Origin: Brevundimonas sp.
GTDB taxonomy: Bacteria; Pseudomonadota; Alphaproteobacteria; Caulobacterales; Caulobacteraceae
Assembly: GCF_029946145.1 (NCBI RefSeq)
Contig: NZ_JAQSDY010000009.1
Span: 242,412 to 306,411 of the forward strand
Direction: 5' to 3'
DNA length: 64,000 nucleotides
The position numbers were made by a program, and so were the translations under genes. A model generated the notes under the pieces. It had not been told where the DNA came from and ran no database searches. It saw only the letters and a program-made list of their open reading frames with translations. Of the stretch, positions 1 through 8,949 are shown piece after piece. Within the stretch, counting starts at the first letter, position 1. Each line of letters opens with the position of its first letter.

Positions 1-152
1 TGATCCCTCGCCGAGGGGGGCGCCGTCTCCCTGACCGTGGCCGACTGGTTCGCCGCCGCGGTCTCGCGGAGGGCCTGCTGGACCGGATCGCCGCCGCCGT
101 CGCAGGCGGAGAGGGCGAGGGCCGCCAGCAGGACAGTCAGAACCGCGCGCAT
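1..152 (-). CDS. small lipoprotein, partial at window edge
   Basis: The first 50 residues of a secreted lipoprotein whose 3' end lies outside the window. It starts [20 protein letters not shown]: a short basic n-region, a hydrophobic stretch and the lipobox LSAC with Cys17, so it should be lipidated and sorted to the envelope. The ATG shares one base with the purL stop (TGATG), which implies translational coupling to purL, although a lipoprotein has no obvious role in purine synthesis. The visible mature part is Ala/Thr/Pro-rich and matches no family I know. Confidence 0.7.
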   Translation of the reverse strand, partial: MRAVLTVLLAALALSACDGGGDPVQQALRETAAANQSATVRETAPPSARD

Positions 153-2350
153 CAGCCCTCGATCCAGTTCGGCATCCACCCTTCGTGCATCTCGCGCAGG
201 TGATCCAGCGACAGGCGGAACAGCTCGGCCGAGGCGAAGTCGCGGCCGACGGCACGGCCCACGACCGACGCATGCAGGCCGGCCGACTGGGCCGCGGCGA
301 TGATGCCCGTCGCGTCCGGCGTGGCGACCAGATAGCGGGCCTGGTCCTCGCCGAAGAGCAGGATGTGGGCGTGGGTGGTCGAGGTGGCGTCCAGTTCGAC
401 GCCGCAGTCCGAGGCAAGGGCGATGTCGGCCGCCGCCCCGATCAGGCCGCCGTCCGACAGGTCGTGCACGCAGGTCAGGTCGCCGGCCTCGATCAGGCCC
501 CGCACGAAGTCGCCGGTCTTGCGCTCCAGCGCCAGATCGACCGGCGGCGGCGCGCCGTCCTCGCGGCCCAGAACCTCGCGCAGATAGAGGGACGAGCCCA
601 GCTCGCCGACCGTCTCGCCGATCAGCACCAGCATGTCGCCCTCGACCATGCCGCCGAAGCCGACGACGACGTCATAGTTGGTCAGCAGGCCCACCGCCCC
701 GACCGTCGGGGTCGGCGGAATGGCCGCGCCATTGGTCTCGTTGTAGAGCGACACGTTGCCGCTCACGACCGGGAAGTCCAGCACCCGGCAGGCCTCGGCC
801 ATGCCGTCGATGGCGCGGACGATCTGGCCCATGATCTCCGGGCGCTGGGGATTGCCGAAATTGAGGTTGTCGGTGATGGCGATGGGCCGGCTGCCGACGG
901 CCGTCAGGTTGCGCCAGGCCTCGGCCACGGCCTGTTTGCCGCCCTCATAGGGATCGGCCTGGACGTAGCGCGGGGTGCAGTCCGAAGTCATGGCCAGACC
1001 CTTGTCCGTGCCGTGCACCCGCACCACCCCGGCGTCCGCCGCGGTAGCCGAGTCCTGCAGGGTGTCAGCCATGACGTGGCGGTCGTACTGCTCCCAGATC
1101 CAGCGCTTCGACGCCATGTCGGGGCAGCACACCACCTTGATCACCGCATCAACCCAGCTGTCCGGCGCGGGGATGGTCTTGGCGTCCAGCCGCGGCTGCA
1201 GCTCGGGCTGGACCCAGGGCCGGTCATACAGGGGCGCGTCGTCGAACAGCGGGGCCAGAGGCACGTCGCAGACCGTCTCGCCGTGATGCTTGAGCACCAG
1301 CCGGCCGGTGTCCGTGGTCATCCCGATGACGGCGGCGTCCAGGCCCCATTTCCTGAAGATGCGGTGGCCGTCTTCCTCGCGGCCCGGCTTCAGCACCGCC
1401 AGCATCCGCTCCTGGCTTTCCGACAGCATCATCTCATAGGCCGTCATGCCTTCTTCGCGCTGGGGAACGGCGTCCATGTTCAGCTCTATGCCGACCGCGC
1501 CCTTGCCGGCCATCTCGACCGACGACGAGGTCAGGCCCGCCGCGCCCATGTCCTGGATCGCCGCCACGGCGCCCGAGGCCATCAGCTCCAGCGTCGCCTC
1601 GATCAGCAGCTTCTCGGCGAAGGGATCGCCGACCTGCACCGTCGGCCGCTTCTCGTCGGAGTCCTCGTCGAACTCGGCCGAGGCCATGGTCGCCCCATGG
1701 ATGCCGTCGCGGCCGGTCTTCGATCCGAAATAGACCACCGACAGGCCCGGCGCCGGAGCGGCCGAATAGAACAGGGCGTCGGCCCTGGCCACGCCCACGC
1801 ACATGGCGTTGACCAGGATGTTGCCATTGTAGCCGGCGTGGAAATTGGTCTCGCCCGCCACCGTCGGCACCCCGACGCAGTTGCCGTAGCCGCCGATGCC
1901 CGAGACCACGCCCTTGACCAGCCGCTTCGTCTTCTCGTGCGAGGGGTCGCCGAAGCGCAGGGCGTTCAGCAGCGCGACCGGGCGCGCGCCCATGGTGAAG
2001 ACGTCGCGCATGATGCCGCCCACGCCCGTCGCCGCGCCCTGATAGGGTTCGATGTAGGACGGGTGGTTGTGGCTCTCCATCTTGAAGATGCAGGCGTCGC
2101 CGTCGTCGATGTCGATGACCCCGGCGTTCTCGCCCGGGCCGCAGATGACGCGGGGGCCCTTGGTCGGGAATTTGCCGAGGTGGATCTTCGACGACTTGTA
2201 CGAACAGTGCTCGGACCACATCACCGAGAAGACGCCCAGTTCGACGTGGTTGGGCTCGCGCCCCAGCCGGTCGAGGACGACCTGATATTCGTTCGGGGCC
2301 AGGCCGTATTCGGCGGCCAGTTCGGCCATGGTCTTTTGCGGAGCGCTCAT
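152..2350 (-). CDS. purL: phosphoribosylformylglycinamidine synthase subunit PurL
   Basis: PurL is the ATP-dependent catalytic subunit that converts FGAR and glutamine-derived ammonia to FGAM, step four of purine synthesis, in the cytoplasm. At 732 residues it is the short PurL type that needs separate PurQ and PurS subunits; both are present (purQ 4604-5266, purS 6553-6789, same strand). The N-terminal [11 protein letters not shown] segment, the MESHNHPS motif and two AIRS-like halves are all visible. The ATG start at 2350 gives the expected N-terminus ([17 protein letters not shown]). It is separated from the other pur genes by two unrelated genes, so a single transcript is not obvious. A small lipoprotein gene is coupled to its stop codon. 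Confidence 0.97.
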   Translation of the reverse strand: MSAPQKTMAELAAEYGLAPNEYQVVLDRLGREPNHVELGVFSVMWSEHCSYKSSKIHLGKFPTKGPRVICGPGENAGVIDIDDGDACIFKMESHNHPSYIEPYQGAATGVGGIMRDVFTMGARPVALLNALRFGDPSHEKTKRLVKGVVSGIGGYGNCVGVPTVAGETNFHAGYNGNILVNAMCVGVARADALFYSAAPAPGLSVVYFGSKTGRDGIHGATMASAEFDEDSDEKRPTVQVGDPFAEKLLIEATLELMASGAVAAIQDMGAAGLTSSSVEMAGKGAVGIELNMDAVPQREEGMTAYEMMLSESQERMLAVLKPGREEDGHRIFRKWGLDAAVIGMTTDTGRLVLKHHGETVCDVPLAPLFDDAPLYDRPWVQPELQPRLDAKTIPAPDSWVDAVIKVVCCPDMASKRWIWEQYDRHVMADTLQDSATAADAGVVRVHGTDKGLAMTSDCTPRYVQADPYEGGKQAVAEAWRNLTAVGSRPIAITDNLNFGNPQRPEIMGQIVRAIDGMAEACRVLDFPVVSGNVSLYNETNGAAIPPTPTVGAVGLLTNYDVVVGFGGMVEGDMLVLIGETVGELGSSLYLREVLGREDGAPPPVDLALERKTGDFVRGLIEAGDLTCVHDLSDGGLIGAAADIALASDCGVELDATSTTHAHILLFGEDQARYLVATPDATGIIAAAQSAGLHASVVGRAVGRDFASAELFRLSLDHLREMHEGWMPNWIEG

Positions 2351-2451
2351 GGGCGCGCCTTCTAGCCGTTCACGGGGCCAGTGTCAGCCGCCCCTGAGCG
2401 GAACATCGCGCGCGGCCGACCATTGATCCCGTGAAGCTGAAGGAGGCCGAG

Positions 2452-2604
2452 ATGTCCGACCAACCCATCGACCCCGCCGCGACCCCCGAGGATCCCGACG
2501 CCCCGGAGATCGCCGCCGACGACGCCGGAGCCTCGGCCATGGCCGAGCGGGCCTTCAAACACGCCGCGAACGATGACCAGACGGACGAAGGCGAGGTCGA
2601 ATAG
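2452..2604 (+). CDS. small acidic protein, 50 aa
   Basis: A 50-residue ORF (starts MSDQPIDPAATPEDPDAPE, ends DEGEVE) preceded by a strong ribosome binding site, AAGGAGG at 2440-2446. The product is very acidic and rich in Ala, Asp, Glu and Pro, with no hydrophobic segment, so it is probably a soluble, partly disordered cytoplasmic protein. It lies alone between the divergent purL and the convergent TspO-like gene. I do not recognise a family. The main support is the ribosome binding site and codon use like that of its neighbours. Confidence 0.55.
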   Translation: MSDQPIDPAATPEDPDAPEIAADDAGASAMAERAFKHAANDDQTDEGEVE

Positions 2605-2614
2605 ACCGTTCGGC

Positions 2615-3430
2615 CTAGGTGTCGCTCCGGACCGCCTCGCGCCGTTCGACGCCCCGACGCAGGCCGAGGCTCAGTATGATCGCCCCGACCAGCACCGCGA
2701 CCGCCGCCGCCAGCGCCACATAAGCCAGTGTAGCGTTGCGCGGCTGTTCGGCTACAAAGGCGCCCAGCAGGCCCCAGGCGATCGGGATGGCGTAGGCGAC
2801 GGTGCGAATCCGTTGCGTCACGGCGAGGGCGACCACGACCACCACGACCACGGCGATCGCCGCCCAGACGGTCGGCGACAGGACCGCGGGCAGGTCGCCG
2901 TTGCCGGTGGCCACAGTGATCAGGTTCAGCGGCGCGGCCACCGTCAGCCATCCCGCCAGCAGCGCCATCGGCCAGGCCACCATCCAGCGGTCGCGCTCGC
3001 GGACCGGCAGGGCCCGGATGGCGCCGGCGTTCTGCAACAGCGGGATCAGCACCACCGCCAGCGAACCGAAGATCAGCACGATGGTGGCGACCTCGGCGTC
3101 CAGGGCGGCGGCGACGACCCACAGCCCGATGCCGGCAAAGGCCAGGGCCGAGGGCCAGCCGAACCGGTGGATCAACAGGCTCTCGCCCGTCTGCGGCAGG
3201 ACCTGACGCACGGCGTAGACCAGCAGGCCGAGATAGATGAGGCCCCAGATGGCGAAGGCGTAGCCCGCCACCCTCAGCGTCGCGTCGCTGTCCGCGGAGA
3301 ATTCCGCGGGCGACTGGCCCCAGCCCAGCGCAATCTGCGCCTGACCCACTATGACGGCGAAAAGCGCGGTTCCCAGGACGATCAATCGTCGGGTCATCTG
3401 GGCGGGGGTGGCGCGGACGATCGACGACAT
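2615..3430 (-). CDS. TspO/MBR-related multispanning membrane protein
   Basis: A 271-residue integral membrane protein with about six to seven hydrophobic segments. The YAFAIWGLIYLGLLVYA stretch (around residues 56-72) resembles the tryptophan-rich sensory/TspO group, which is often annotated in longer, divergent forms like this one. TspO proteins bind tetrapyrroles and steroids in membranes; whether this distant relative does so is unknown. It ends with a basic/acidic cytoplasmic tail (RRGVERREAVRSDT). It is divergent from the aspartyl beta-hydroxylase gene, sharing a 139-nt intergenic region. The membrane character is certain and the family call moderate. Confidence 0.6.
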   Translation of the reverse strand: MSSIVRATPAQMTRRLIVLGTALFAVIVGQAQIALGWGQSPAEFSADSDATLRVAGYAFAIWGLIYLGLLVYAVRQVLPQTGESLLIHRFGWPSALAFAGIGLWVVAAALDAEVATIVLIFGSLAVVLIPLLQNAGAIRALPVRERDRWMVAWPMALLAGWLTVAAPLNLITVATGNGDLPAVLSPTVWAAIAVVVVVVVALAVTQRIRTVAYAIPIAWGLLGAFVAEQPRNATLAYVALAAAVAVLVGAIILSLGLRRGVERREAVRSDT

Positions 3431-3569
3431 CGGAAACTCCTCGGGGCGGCTTACCCCTAACTACGTTGCGGCGCGGCCAAGGTTTCATTCCCCGGCCCTC
3501 GCGGACAGACAATCCCGCCATCTGACGTTTCGCCTTGACGGACGCTGCTCGTCGACCTCCGATCATCGA

Positions 3570-4607
3570 ATGGGTGAAAACAGAGATCCGAGACCGTTCG
3601 AAGCCCGGCTGGCCGACGCCGACCGGGCCCTGACCGCCAACCCACGCGACCTGCGCGCCCTGATCGCCAAGGGCGACGCCCTGGTCGGACTGGGGGATGC
3701 GCGCGCCGGCGCCAGCTTCTACAGCTCGGCCTTGCGGGGCGCCGCGGGCGGCGTCGCCGTGCCGCCCGATCTCGTCGAGGAACTCCAACGGGCCCGGATC
3801 GCCGTCCAGGATCAGGGAGCCCGCTTCCAGAGCTATCTCACCGAAAGTCTCGCCCGGTCAGGATTCGACGCCGCCGCCTCCAGCGACCGGTTCGCCCTGT
3901 CCCTGGACCTGATGGCGGGCCGCAAACGGCTGTATCAGCAGGAGCCGCGCTTCTATCTTTTCCCCGGCCTGCCGCAGGTTCAATTCCAGCCGCGCGAGAC
4001 CCTGCCCTGGCTCGCGGCGGTCGAGGCGGCGGCCCCGGACATCCGGGCCGAGCTCGAGGCGCTGCTGGCTGAACCGGACCTGTTCCGCCCCTATGTCGAG
4101 CGTCGCGCCGACCGGCCCAACACCGATTCGCTGGGCATGGCGGCCAACGCGGACTGGAGCGCGCTGTTTCTCTGGAAGGACGGCGAGGAACAGCCGGACA
4201 TGGCGCGCCGCTGTCCGCGCACGCTCGAGGCTCTCGCCGAGGTTCCGCTGTGCCGCGTCCCGGGTCGGACGCCGTCCATCCTGTTCTCGCGTCTGAAGGC
4301 GGGCGCGCGCATTCCGCCGCATCACGGTCTGATCAACACCCGTCTGATCTGCCACCTGCCGCTGATCGCCCCGCCGGGTTCATGGTTCCGGGTCGGCAAT
4401 GATGTGCGCGGGTGGTCGGAAGGCCAGGCCTGGGCCTTTGACGACACCATCGAGCACGAGGCCGCCAACGACAGCGGTCAGGACCGCACCATCCTGATCT
4501 TCGACGTCTGGAAGCCCGAGGTGACGGAGGAGGAGCGGGCCCTGGTGTCGGCGATGTTCCAGGCGATCGACGGCTATGGCGCGGGCGGCAAGGCCTGGGG
4601 CGTCTAG
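3570..4607 (+). CDS. aspartyl/asparaginyl beta-hydroxylase family dioxygenase
   Basis: A 345-residue protein with a helical, TPR-like N-terminal half (about 1-90) and a C-terminal AspH-type Fe(II)/2-oxoglutarate oxygenase domain. The signature is clear: a [17 protein letters not shown] block with the first iron-binding His, a [11 protein letters not shown] block, then [12 protein letters not shown] with the second His and [11 protein letters not shown] carrying the 2-oxoglutarate-binding Arg. The family hydroxylates Asp/Asn side chains of proteins or small acyl substrates; the substrate here is unknown. I chose the ATG at 3570 because upstream in-frame sequence overlaps the divergent promoter region and is not protein-like. 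Its stop overlaps the convergent purQ stop by 3 nt. Confidence 0.85.
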   Translation: MGENRDPRPFEARLADADRALTANPRDLRALIAKGDALVGLGDARAGASFYSSALRGAAGGVAVPPDLVEELQRARIAVQDQGARFQSYLTESLARSGFDAAASSDRFALSLDLMAGRKRLYQQEPRFYLFPGLPQVQFQPRETLPWLAAVEAAAPDIRAELEALLAEPDLFRPYVERRADRPNTDSLGMAANADWSALFLWKDGEEQPDMARRCPRTLEALAEVPLCRVPGRTPSILFSRLKAGARIPPHHGLINTRLICHLPLIAPPGSWFRVGNDVRGWSEGQAWAFDDTIEHEAANDSGQDRTILIFDVWKPEVTEEERALVSAMFQAIDGYGAGGKAWGV

Positions 4608-5266
4608 GCGGCGGCGTAGATCGACCGGAACAGGATCGCGCCGTCGGCCGAGCCCAGCTCTTCCTCGAAGGCCCGATCCGGGTGCGGCATCATGCCCAGC
4701 ACATTCCCGCGCGCGTTCTGGACGGCGGCGATGTCGTTCACCGAGCCGTTGGGATTGTCGACATAGCGGAACACGACCTGGCCCTCGCCCTCGAGCCGCG
4801 CCAGTTCCTCGGGAGCGGCGAAATAGTTACCGTCGCCATTGCCCTGGGTCATGACCACCTCGCGCTGACCCTGATAGCCGGCCGTGAAGCGGGTCTGGCC
4901 GTTGGTCACAGTCAGGCTGACCGGTTTGCAGACGTATTTCAGGCCTGCGTTCCTCAGCAGGGCGCCCGGCAGCATTCCGGCCTCGCACAGGATCTGGAAA
5001 CCGTTGCAGATGCCCAGAACGGTCACGCCGTCGTCCGCGGCCTTCTTCACCGCCCGCATGACCGGCGACTGCGCCGCCATGGCCCCGCAACGCAGATAGT
5101 CGCCGTACGAAAACCCGCCCGGCAGGACGATCAGATCGAGACCGGACGGCAACTCCGTCTCCTGGTGCCAGACCATCTGGACCTGCTCGCCCGTGGAGCG
5201 TTCGACGGCGACCTTGCAGTCGCGGTCACAGTTGGAACCGGGGAAGACGATGACGGCTGCGCTCAT
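4604..5266 (-). CDS. purQ: phosphoribosylformylglycinamidine synthase subunit PurQ
   Basis: The glutaminase subunit of FGAM synthase: it hydrolyses glutamine and channels ammonia to PurL. It is a class I glutamine amidotransferase of 220 residues with nucleophile Cys87 in VLGICNGFQ and the His195/Glu pair in [15 protein letters not shown]. The N-terminus ([17 protein letters not shown]) is typical for the family. It is separated from purS by the SnoaL-like, PEBP-like and small membrane genes, all on the same strand, so it could be the distal gene of a purC-purS transcript. Confidence 0.97.
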   Translation of the reverse strand: MSAAVIVFPGSNCDRDCKVAVERSTGEQVQMVWHQETELPSGLDLIVLPGGFSYGDYLRCGAMAAQSPVMRAVKKAADDGVTVLGICNGFQILCEAGMLPGALLRNAGLKYVCKPVSLTVTNGQTRFTAGYQGQREVVMTQGNGDGNYFAAPEELARLEGEGQVVFRYVDNPNGSVNDIAAVQNARGNVLGMMPHPDRAFEEELGSADGAILFRSIYAAA

Positions 5267-5319
5267 GGCGGCGCCCTTTAGCAGCGTTTCCGAGCGTTGT
5301 CAGGGCGCCAGCGCGAAGG

Positions 5320-5823
5320 TCATGCTGACGGAGGCGGGAACGCTCCCAATTGCTGCAGCATGCCGAGGGCGTCGTTCTCGTTCCAGCCCTCGACAATCCG
5401 GCCCTCCGCGATGCGTTCGATGCTCATGCCGCTGACGATCACCGGACGCCCCGTCGCCGGGATTCCGTTCAACGGTCCCTGATGCGTGCCGCGCATCGTC
5501 AGCCTGGCCGCGACCCGGTCCCCCTCGCCGATCATGTCCTCGACGATGAAGCGGGCGTCGGGGAAGGCGGTTCGGAAACCCTGGAACCAGGCCGTCCAGC
5601 CGTCGCGGTCGATGGTCTCTGGCGCGCCGGACATGTGACCCCGGTATCCCGGAGCCAGAAAATCGTCACGCCGGGCGATATCGCCGGTGCTCCACACCTC
5701 CTCGAAGAAGCGCCGGATCAGCGCCTTGTTGGAGTCGGGTCCGTGGGACGCATTCGCGGCTTCGGGCGTCACGGCGAGAGCGAGGGCAGGGGAGGACAGG
5801 ACGAGGGTTCTCCGGTCGAGCAT
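5320..5823 (-). CDS. SnoaL-like ester cyclase family protein, exported
   Basis: A 167-residue protein with an N-terminal segment (MLDRRTLVLSSPALALAVTPEAANA) that looks like a signal peptide, followed by a SnoaL-like/NTF2-fold domain. Visible family features are NKALIRRFFEEVWSTGD, a GWTAWFQGFRTAFPD block, and the barrel-closing repeats around TMRGTHQGPLNGIPATGRPV and GRIVEGWNENDALGMLQQLG. Members fold as alpha+beta cones and include aldol-type cyclases and many proteins with no assigned substrate. The signal-like leader suggests the periplasm. It lies between purQ and the PEBP gene on the same strand with short spacers. Confidence 0.8.
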   Translation of the reverse strand: MLDRRTLVLSSPALALAVTPEAANASHGPDSNKALIRRFFEEVWSTGDIARRDDFLAPGYRGHMSGAPETIDRDGWTAWFQGFRTAFPDARFIVEDMIGEGDRVAARLTMRGTHQGPLNGIPATGRPVIVSGMSIERIAEGRIVEGWNENDALGMLQQLGAFPPPSA

Positions 5824-5894
5824 CGCCTATCTCCTGTGCGGTGGCTGCAGGTAACGCTGATTTTTGGCTCCCGGCAAACCGGCCCCGGCGATGG

Positions 5895-6368
5895 TCAGCC
5901 CCGGTTTTCGTACACGCCGGTGATCGATGCCTTCGCCAGCGTATGGAAATGCAGGTTGAAGCCGAACACGGCGCCCGGGTTCTCGGTCGTCACGTCCAGC
6001 CGGTCCGTGTCCACGGCGAAGACGGTGAAGATGTAGCGGTGGGGTCCATGCCCCGCTGGCGGCGCGGCGCCGCCGAAGCCGGGCTCGCCGAAGTCCGTGC
6101 GGCCCTCGACCGCGCCCTGCGGCAGGCCGTCCGATGACGCGCCCTCGGCCAGTTCCGTGACGTCTGCGGGGATGTTGGCCACGGTCCAGTGCCAGAAACC
6201 CGAGCCCGTCGGCGCGTCGGGGTCGTAACAGGTGACGGCGAAGCTCTTCGCGCCCTCGGGCGCGCCGGACCAGCTCAACTGGGGCGAGCGATTGCCCTTG
6301 GCATGCACCTGGGCGTCGGGCAGGACGCCGCCGTCGGCGAAACCCGTGGAGGTGACGGTGAAGGTCAT
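5895..6368 (-). CDS. YbhB/YbcL family (PEBP-like) protein
   Basis: A 157-residue member of the phosphatidylethanolamine-binding/Raf kinase inhibitor-like family. Key pieces are the PQLSWSGAPEGAKSFAVTCYDPDAPTG block (ligand-binding DPDxP region), GFWHWTVANIPADVTEL, and the GPHRYIFTVFAVDTD motif with the conserved GxHRY segment. There is no signal peptide, so it is probably cytoplasmic. The bacterial family has no agreed function; it binds small anionic ligands. It sits within the purC-purS-purQ strand run, and nothing in the sequence links it to purine metabolism. Confidence 0.92.
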   Translation of the reverse strand: MTFTVTSTGFADGGVLPDAQVHAKGNRSPQLSWSGAPEGAKSFAVTCYDPDAPTGSGFWHWTVANIPADVTELAEGASSDGLPQGAVEGRTDFGEPGFGGAAPPAGHGPHRYIFTVFAVDTDRLDVTTENPGAVFGFNLHFHTLAKASITGVYENRG

Positions 6369-6424
6369 GGAGCGCTCCTCGTTGCGGCTGGACTGACCCT
6401 AACGCACGACAGCGATCCCCGTCG

Positions 6425-6556
6425 CTAGTGCGCTGCCTGTTTCGCCGCCGGCGTGAAGGCGCGGTCGTCCGTCAGGCCGCCGGCGAGGGCCGCCGCGAAG
6501 ATCAGCACGCCGACCAGGACAAAGGCCGCGACCGAGAACTGGATCAGCCGTTTCAC
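6425..6556 (-). CDS. small single-pass membrane protein, 43 aa
   Basis: A 43-residue product beginning with GTG (VKRLIQFSVAAFVLVGVLIF) whose start codon overlaps the purS stop (GTGA, four shared bases). It has a short basic N-terminus, one transmembrane segment (about residues 5-26) and a polar C-tail ending KQAAH. The overlap predicts translational coupling to purS. Such tiny membrane proteins are often missed by annotation; the family is unknown. A longer in-frame reading from 6610 exists but would bury the overlap inside purS. Confidence 0.55.
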   Translation of the reverse strand: MKRLIQFSVAAFVLVGVLIFAAALAGGLTDDRAFTPAAKQAAH

Positions 6557-6789
6557 GCAGCCTCTATGCGGTAGCTTTCGATCACGGTGTTGGCCAGCAG
6601 CTGTTCGCACATCTTCTTCGCCTCGGCGGCCGGATCGGCGGCGCCGTCCAGATCGAACTCGATCAGCTTGCCGACCCGGGCGTTGGCGACGCCGGACCAG
6701 CCCAGACCGTGTAGAGCCTGCTCGACGGCCTTGCCCTGTACGTCCAGCACGCCCGGCTTGAGGAAGACGTGAACCTTGACCTTGGCCAT
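6553..6789 (-). CDS. purS: phosphoribosylformylglycinamidine synthase subunit PurS
   Basis: A 78-residue PurS, the small dimeric bridge that holds PurL and PurQ together in FGAM synthase. [21 protein letters not shown] followed by a LGWSGVANARVGKLIEFDLDG stretch is diagnostic. The start at 6789 overlaps the purC stop by one base (TGATG), so purC and purS are translationally coupled, the usual alphaproteobacterial order. The next gene, a 43-aa membrane protein, overlaps its stop. Confidence 0.95.
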   Translation of the reverse strand: MAKVKVHVFLKPGVLDVQGKAVEQALHGLGWSGVANARVGKLIEFDLDGAADPAAEAKKMCEQLLANTVIESYRIEAA

Positions 6790-7550
6790 CAGTGCAATCC
6801 CCCCTGAATCACGGTCGGCATATCCTTCATGATCCCGAGGCGGCGGGCCACCTCGGTATAGCTTTCGATCACATTGCCCAGATCGCGGCGGAAGCGGTCC
6901 TTGTCCAGCTTCTCGCCCGTGTTGGTGTCCCACAGGCGGCACGAATCGGGGCTGATCTCGTCGGCCAGGATGACCCGGCTGAAATCGTTCTCCCACACCC
7001 GGCCGAATTCGATCTTGAAGTCCACCAGGGTGATGCCGACCGCGCCGAACATGCCCGACAGATAGTCATTGACCCGCACCGTCATGGCCAGGATGTCGTC
7101 CAGCTCCTGGGTCGTGGCCCAGTTGAAGGCGGTGATGTGCTCCTCGGTGACCATCGGGTCGTTGAGCTCGTCCTTCTTCAGATAGAATTCGATGATCGAG
7201 CGGGGCAGGGGCGTGCCCTCGTCGATGCCGAGGCGCTGGCTCATCGAGCCGGCCACGACATTGCGGCACACGACCTCCAGCGGAATGATCTCGACCTCGC
7301 GGATCAGCTGCTCGCGCAGGTTCAGCCGCTTGATGAAGTGGTTGGTCACGCCGATGCCGTTCAGGCGCGACATGATGAACTCGCTGATGCGGTTGTTGAT
7401 GACGCCCTTGCCCTCGAGCTGGGCCTTCTTCTCGCCGTTGAAGGCGGTGGCGTCGTCCTTGAAATACTGGATCAGGGTGCCGGGCTCGGGCCCCTCGTAG
7501 AGGATCTTGGCCTTGCCCTCGTAAATTTTCTTGCGCTTGACGTTCATCAT
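6789..7550 (-). CDS. purC: phosphoribosylaminoimidazole-succinocarboxamide synthase (SAICAR synthetase)
   Basis: PurC joins CAIR and aspartate using ATP to form SAICAR in purine synthesis. The mature start is [20 protein letters not shown] at 7550 (or the second Met at 7547); the upstream in-frame extension is low-complexity and not part of the family. Visible signatures are [27 protein letters not shown] near the N-terminus, [13 protein letters not shown] in the middle and FKIEFGR with the later [12 protein letters not shown] block. It is 253 residues, normal for bacteria. It is the first gene of a purC-purS-small membrane protein overlap chain. Confidence 0.96.
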   Translation of the reverse strand: MMNVKRKKIYEGKAKILYEGPEPGTLIQYFKDDATAFNGEKKAQLEGKGVINNRISEFIMSRLNGIGVTNHFIKRLNLREQLIREVEIIPLEVVCRNVVAGSMSQRLGIDEGTPLPRSIIEFYLKKDELNDPMVTEEHITAFNWATTQELDDILAMTVRVNDYLSGMFGAVGITLVDFKIEFGRVWENDFSRVILADEISPDSCRLWDTNTGEKLDKDRFRRDLGNVIESYTEVARRLGIMKDMPTVIQGGLH

Positions 7551-7737
7551 GGTGGGTCCGGGCGGGGCCTGCCGGAAACGCAAAGCGAGCGGCCAGACCA
7601 TGTCTGGGCGGCTTGATCCGGAATCGGGCGGGCGGGAAAAAGTCGCGCGAACCCTTAGCGGATGCGGCGCCGGGACACAAACCGCGGCCGTTTTCGAGCG
7701 CGCCGGGGCCACGGCGTCGCAACCCGGTCAGTTCCGG

Positions 7738-7765
7738 TTGCGTTCGGGCATGGGGTGGATATAGA
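7738..7765 (+). promoter_or_regulatory. sigma70-type promoter candidate for the DUF1476 gene
   Basis: TTGCGT at 7738-7743 and TATAGA at 7760-7765 with a 16-nt spacer, about 54 nt upstream of the DUF1476 ATG. It is the best -35/-10 pair in the 268-nt divergent region between purC and this gene. Confidence 0.4.
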
Positions 7766-7818
7766 CCACCCTCGATCGCGGCCCCGCCTGGGCCGCCAGC
7801 CGGAGCCTTGCGACGCCC

Positions 7819-8142
7819 ATGACCACCTTCGACGATCGGGAAAAGGGCTTCGAGTCCAAATACGCCCTCGATCAGGAACAGGAGTTCAAGGCAGTCGCCC
7901 GGCGCAACAAGCTCCTCGGCCTGTGGGCGGCTGAGAAAATGGGCCTCGGCGTTGACAGCGCCGAAGAATACGGCCGCGCCATCGTCAAGGCCGATTTCGA
8001 ACAGCCGGGCGAGGAAGACGTCTACCGCAAGATCGCCCAGGATCTGGAAGGCGCGGGCCTGACGGTTTCCGAGGGGGAAATCCGCCGCAAGATGGACGAA
8101 CTGTCCTCGGTGGCGCGCGAGCAGATCCGCAACGGCGAGTAA
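7819..8142 (+). CDS. F1FO-ATPase inhibitor zeta subunit family (DUF1476)
   Basis: A 107-residue all-helical protein opening MTTFDDREKGFESKYALDQE and continuing FKAVARRNKLLGLWAAEKMG, which is the hallmark of the DUF1476 family. In Paracoccus the homologue is the zeta subunit, which inserts its N-terminus into F1-ATPase and blocks wasteful ATP hydrolysis. The basic N-terminal region and the C-terminal four-helix stretch (TVSEGEIRRKMDEL) are both present, so it appears intact. It is monocistronic, with a promoter-like pair upstream and a strong terminator immediately downstream. Confidence 0.93.
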   Translation: MTTFDDREKGFESKYALDQEQEFKAVARRNKLLGLWAAEKMGLGVDSAEEYGRAIVKADFEQPGEEDVYRKIAQDLEGAGLTVSEGEIRRKMDELSSVAREQIRNGE

Positions 8143-8164
8143 TCGCCCTTTCATCCAGACCGAA

Positions 8165-8196
8165 AAAGGGCCGCTCCAGCAATGGAGCGGCCCTTT
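8165..8196. terminator. bidirectional intrinsic terminator
   Basis: A perfect 13-bp stem, AAAGGGCCGCTCC (8165-8177) pairing with GGAGCGGCCCTTT (8184-8196), with a 6-nt loop. It has A-rich and T-rich ends and sits between the converging DUF1476 and fasciclin genes, so it can serve both. Confidence 0.85.
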
Positions 8197-8219
8197 CCGT
8201 TTCGGCGATGACGTCGTGA

Positions 8220-8834
8220 TTATGGCATCAGGACCGTGTCGACGACGTGCACGACGCCGTTCGACTGCATCACGTCGGCTTGGGTGATGGTCGACGTGCC
8301 GCCCTTGGCGTCGGTGATGACCCAGGTGTTGTTCGGGCCGGCCGAGACCTTCAGTTCTTCGCCCTGCACGGTGGTCAGGGTCGCCGTTCCCCCGCCGGCC
8401 TGGGCCTGCGAGGCGATGTCGGCGGCCGTCAGACGGCCGGGCACGACGTGATAGGTCAGGATCTTGGTCAGGTCGGCCTTGCCAGCCGGGGCCATCAGGT
8501 TGGTGAGGGTGGCGGCGGGCACCTTCTGGAAGGCGGCGTTGTCGGGTGCGAAGACCGTGAACGGGCCCGTGCCCGACAGGGTTTCGCCCAGGCCGGCGGC
8601 GGTCACGGCGCTGACCAGGGTGGTCAGGTTCGAGGCCTTGGCGGCGTTGGCGACGATGGTCTCATTCGGGCTCATGGCCGCGCCGCCGACTATCGGGCCG
8701 GTCGAGGCGGGGGCCATGGCGTCGGTTGCAGCGGCGTCGGCGGGGGCGGCTTCCTCGGGCTTGTTGCACGCAGCCAGCGTCAGCAGGGCGGCGGCGGATA
8801 CGGTTGCGAGGGTTGCGAGGCGGATCGGTTTCAT
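8220..8834 (-). CDS. fasciclin-domain lipoprotein
   Basis: A 204-residue envelope protein with a lipoprotein signal (MKPIRLATLATVSAAALLTL then AAC, Cys23), an Ala/Pro-rich linker, and one FAS1 domain from about residue 60. FAS1 landmarks are NLTTLVSAVTAAGL, the FTVFAPDNAAFQKVPA motif (H1 box), LTKILTYHVVPGRL (the YH motif) and NGVVHVVDTVLMP (H2 box). FAS1 domains mediate adhesion or protein contacts at the cell surface. The start is supported by AGGAG about 8 nt upstream of the ATG. It reads toward the shared terminator at 8165-8196. Confidence 0.93.
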   Translation of the reverse strand: MKPIRLATLATVSAAALLTLAACNKPEEAAPADAAATDAMAPASTGPIVGGAAMSPNETIVANAAKASNLTTLVSAVTAAGLGETLSGTGPFTVFAPDNAAFQKVPAATLTNLMAPAGKADLTKILTYHVVPGRLTAADIASQAQAGGGTATLTTVQGEELKVSAGPNNTWVITDAKGGTSTITQADVMQSNGVVHVVDTVLMP

Positions 8835-8949
8835 GGGGGCGTCTCCTGATACGCACCGCCCGACGGCGGCGTCGCAAGAGGTACGATCCGACCCCCAAAG
8901 GGATGCATCACCGATCACGATTTCCGGCGCGACACGTGACCGCAGGCAG

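Noticed and set aside
185..2365. Long open frame opposite purL
   Set aside because: It is the antisense shadow of purL in high-GC DNA; His/Gln/Arg/Gly-rich composition and no family features.
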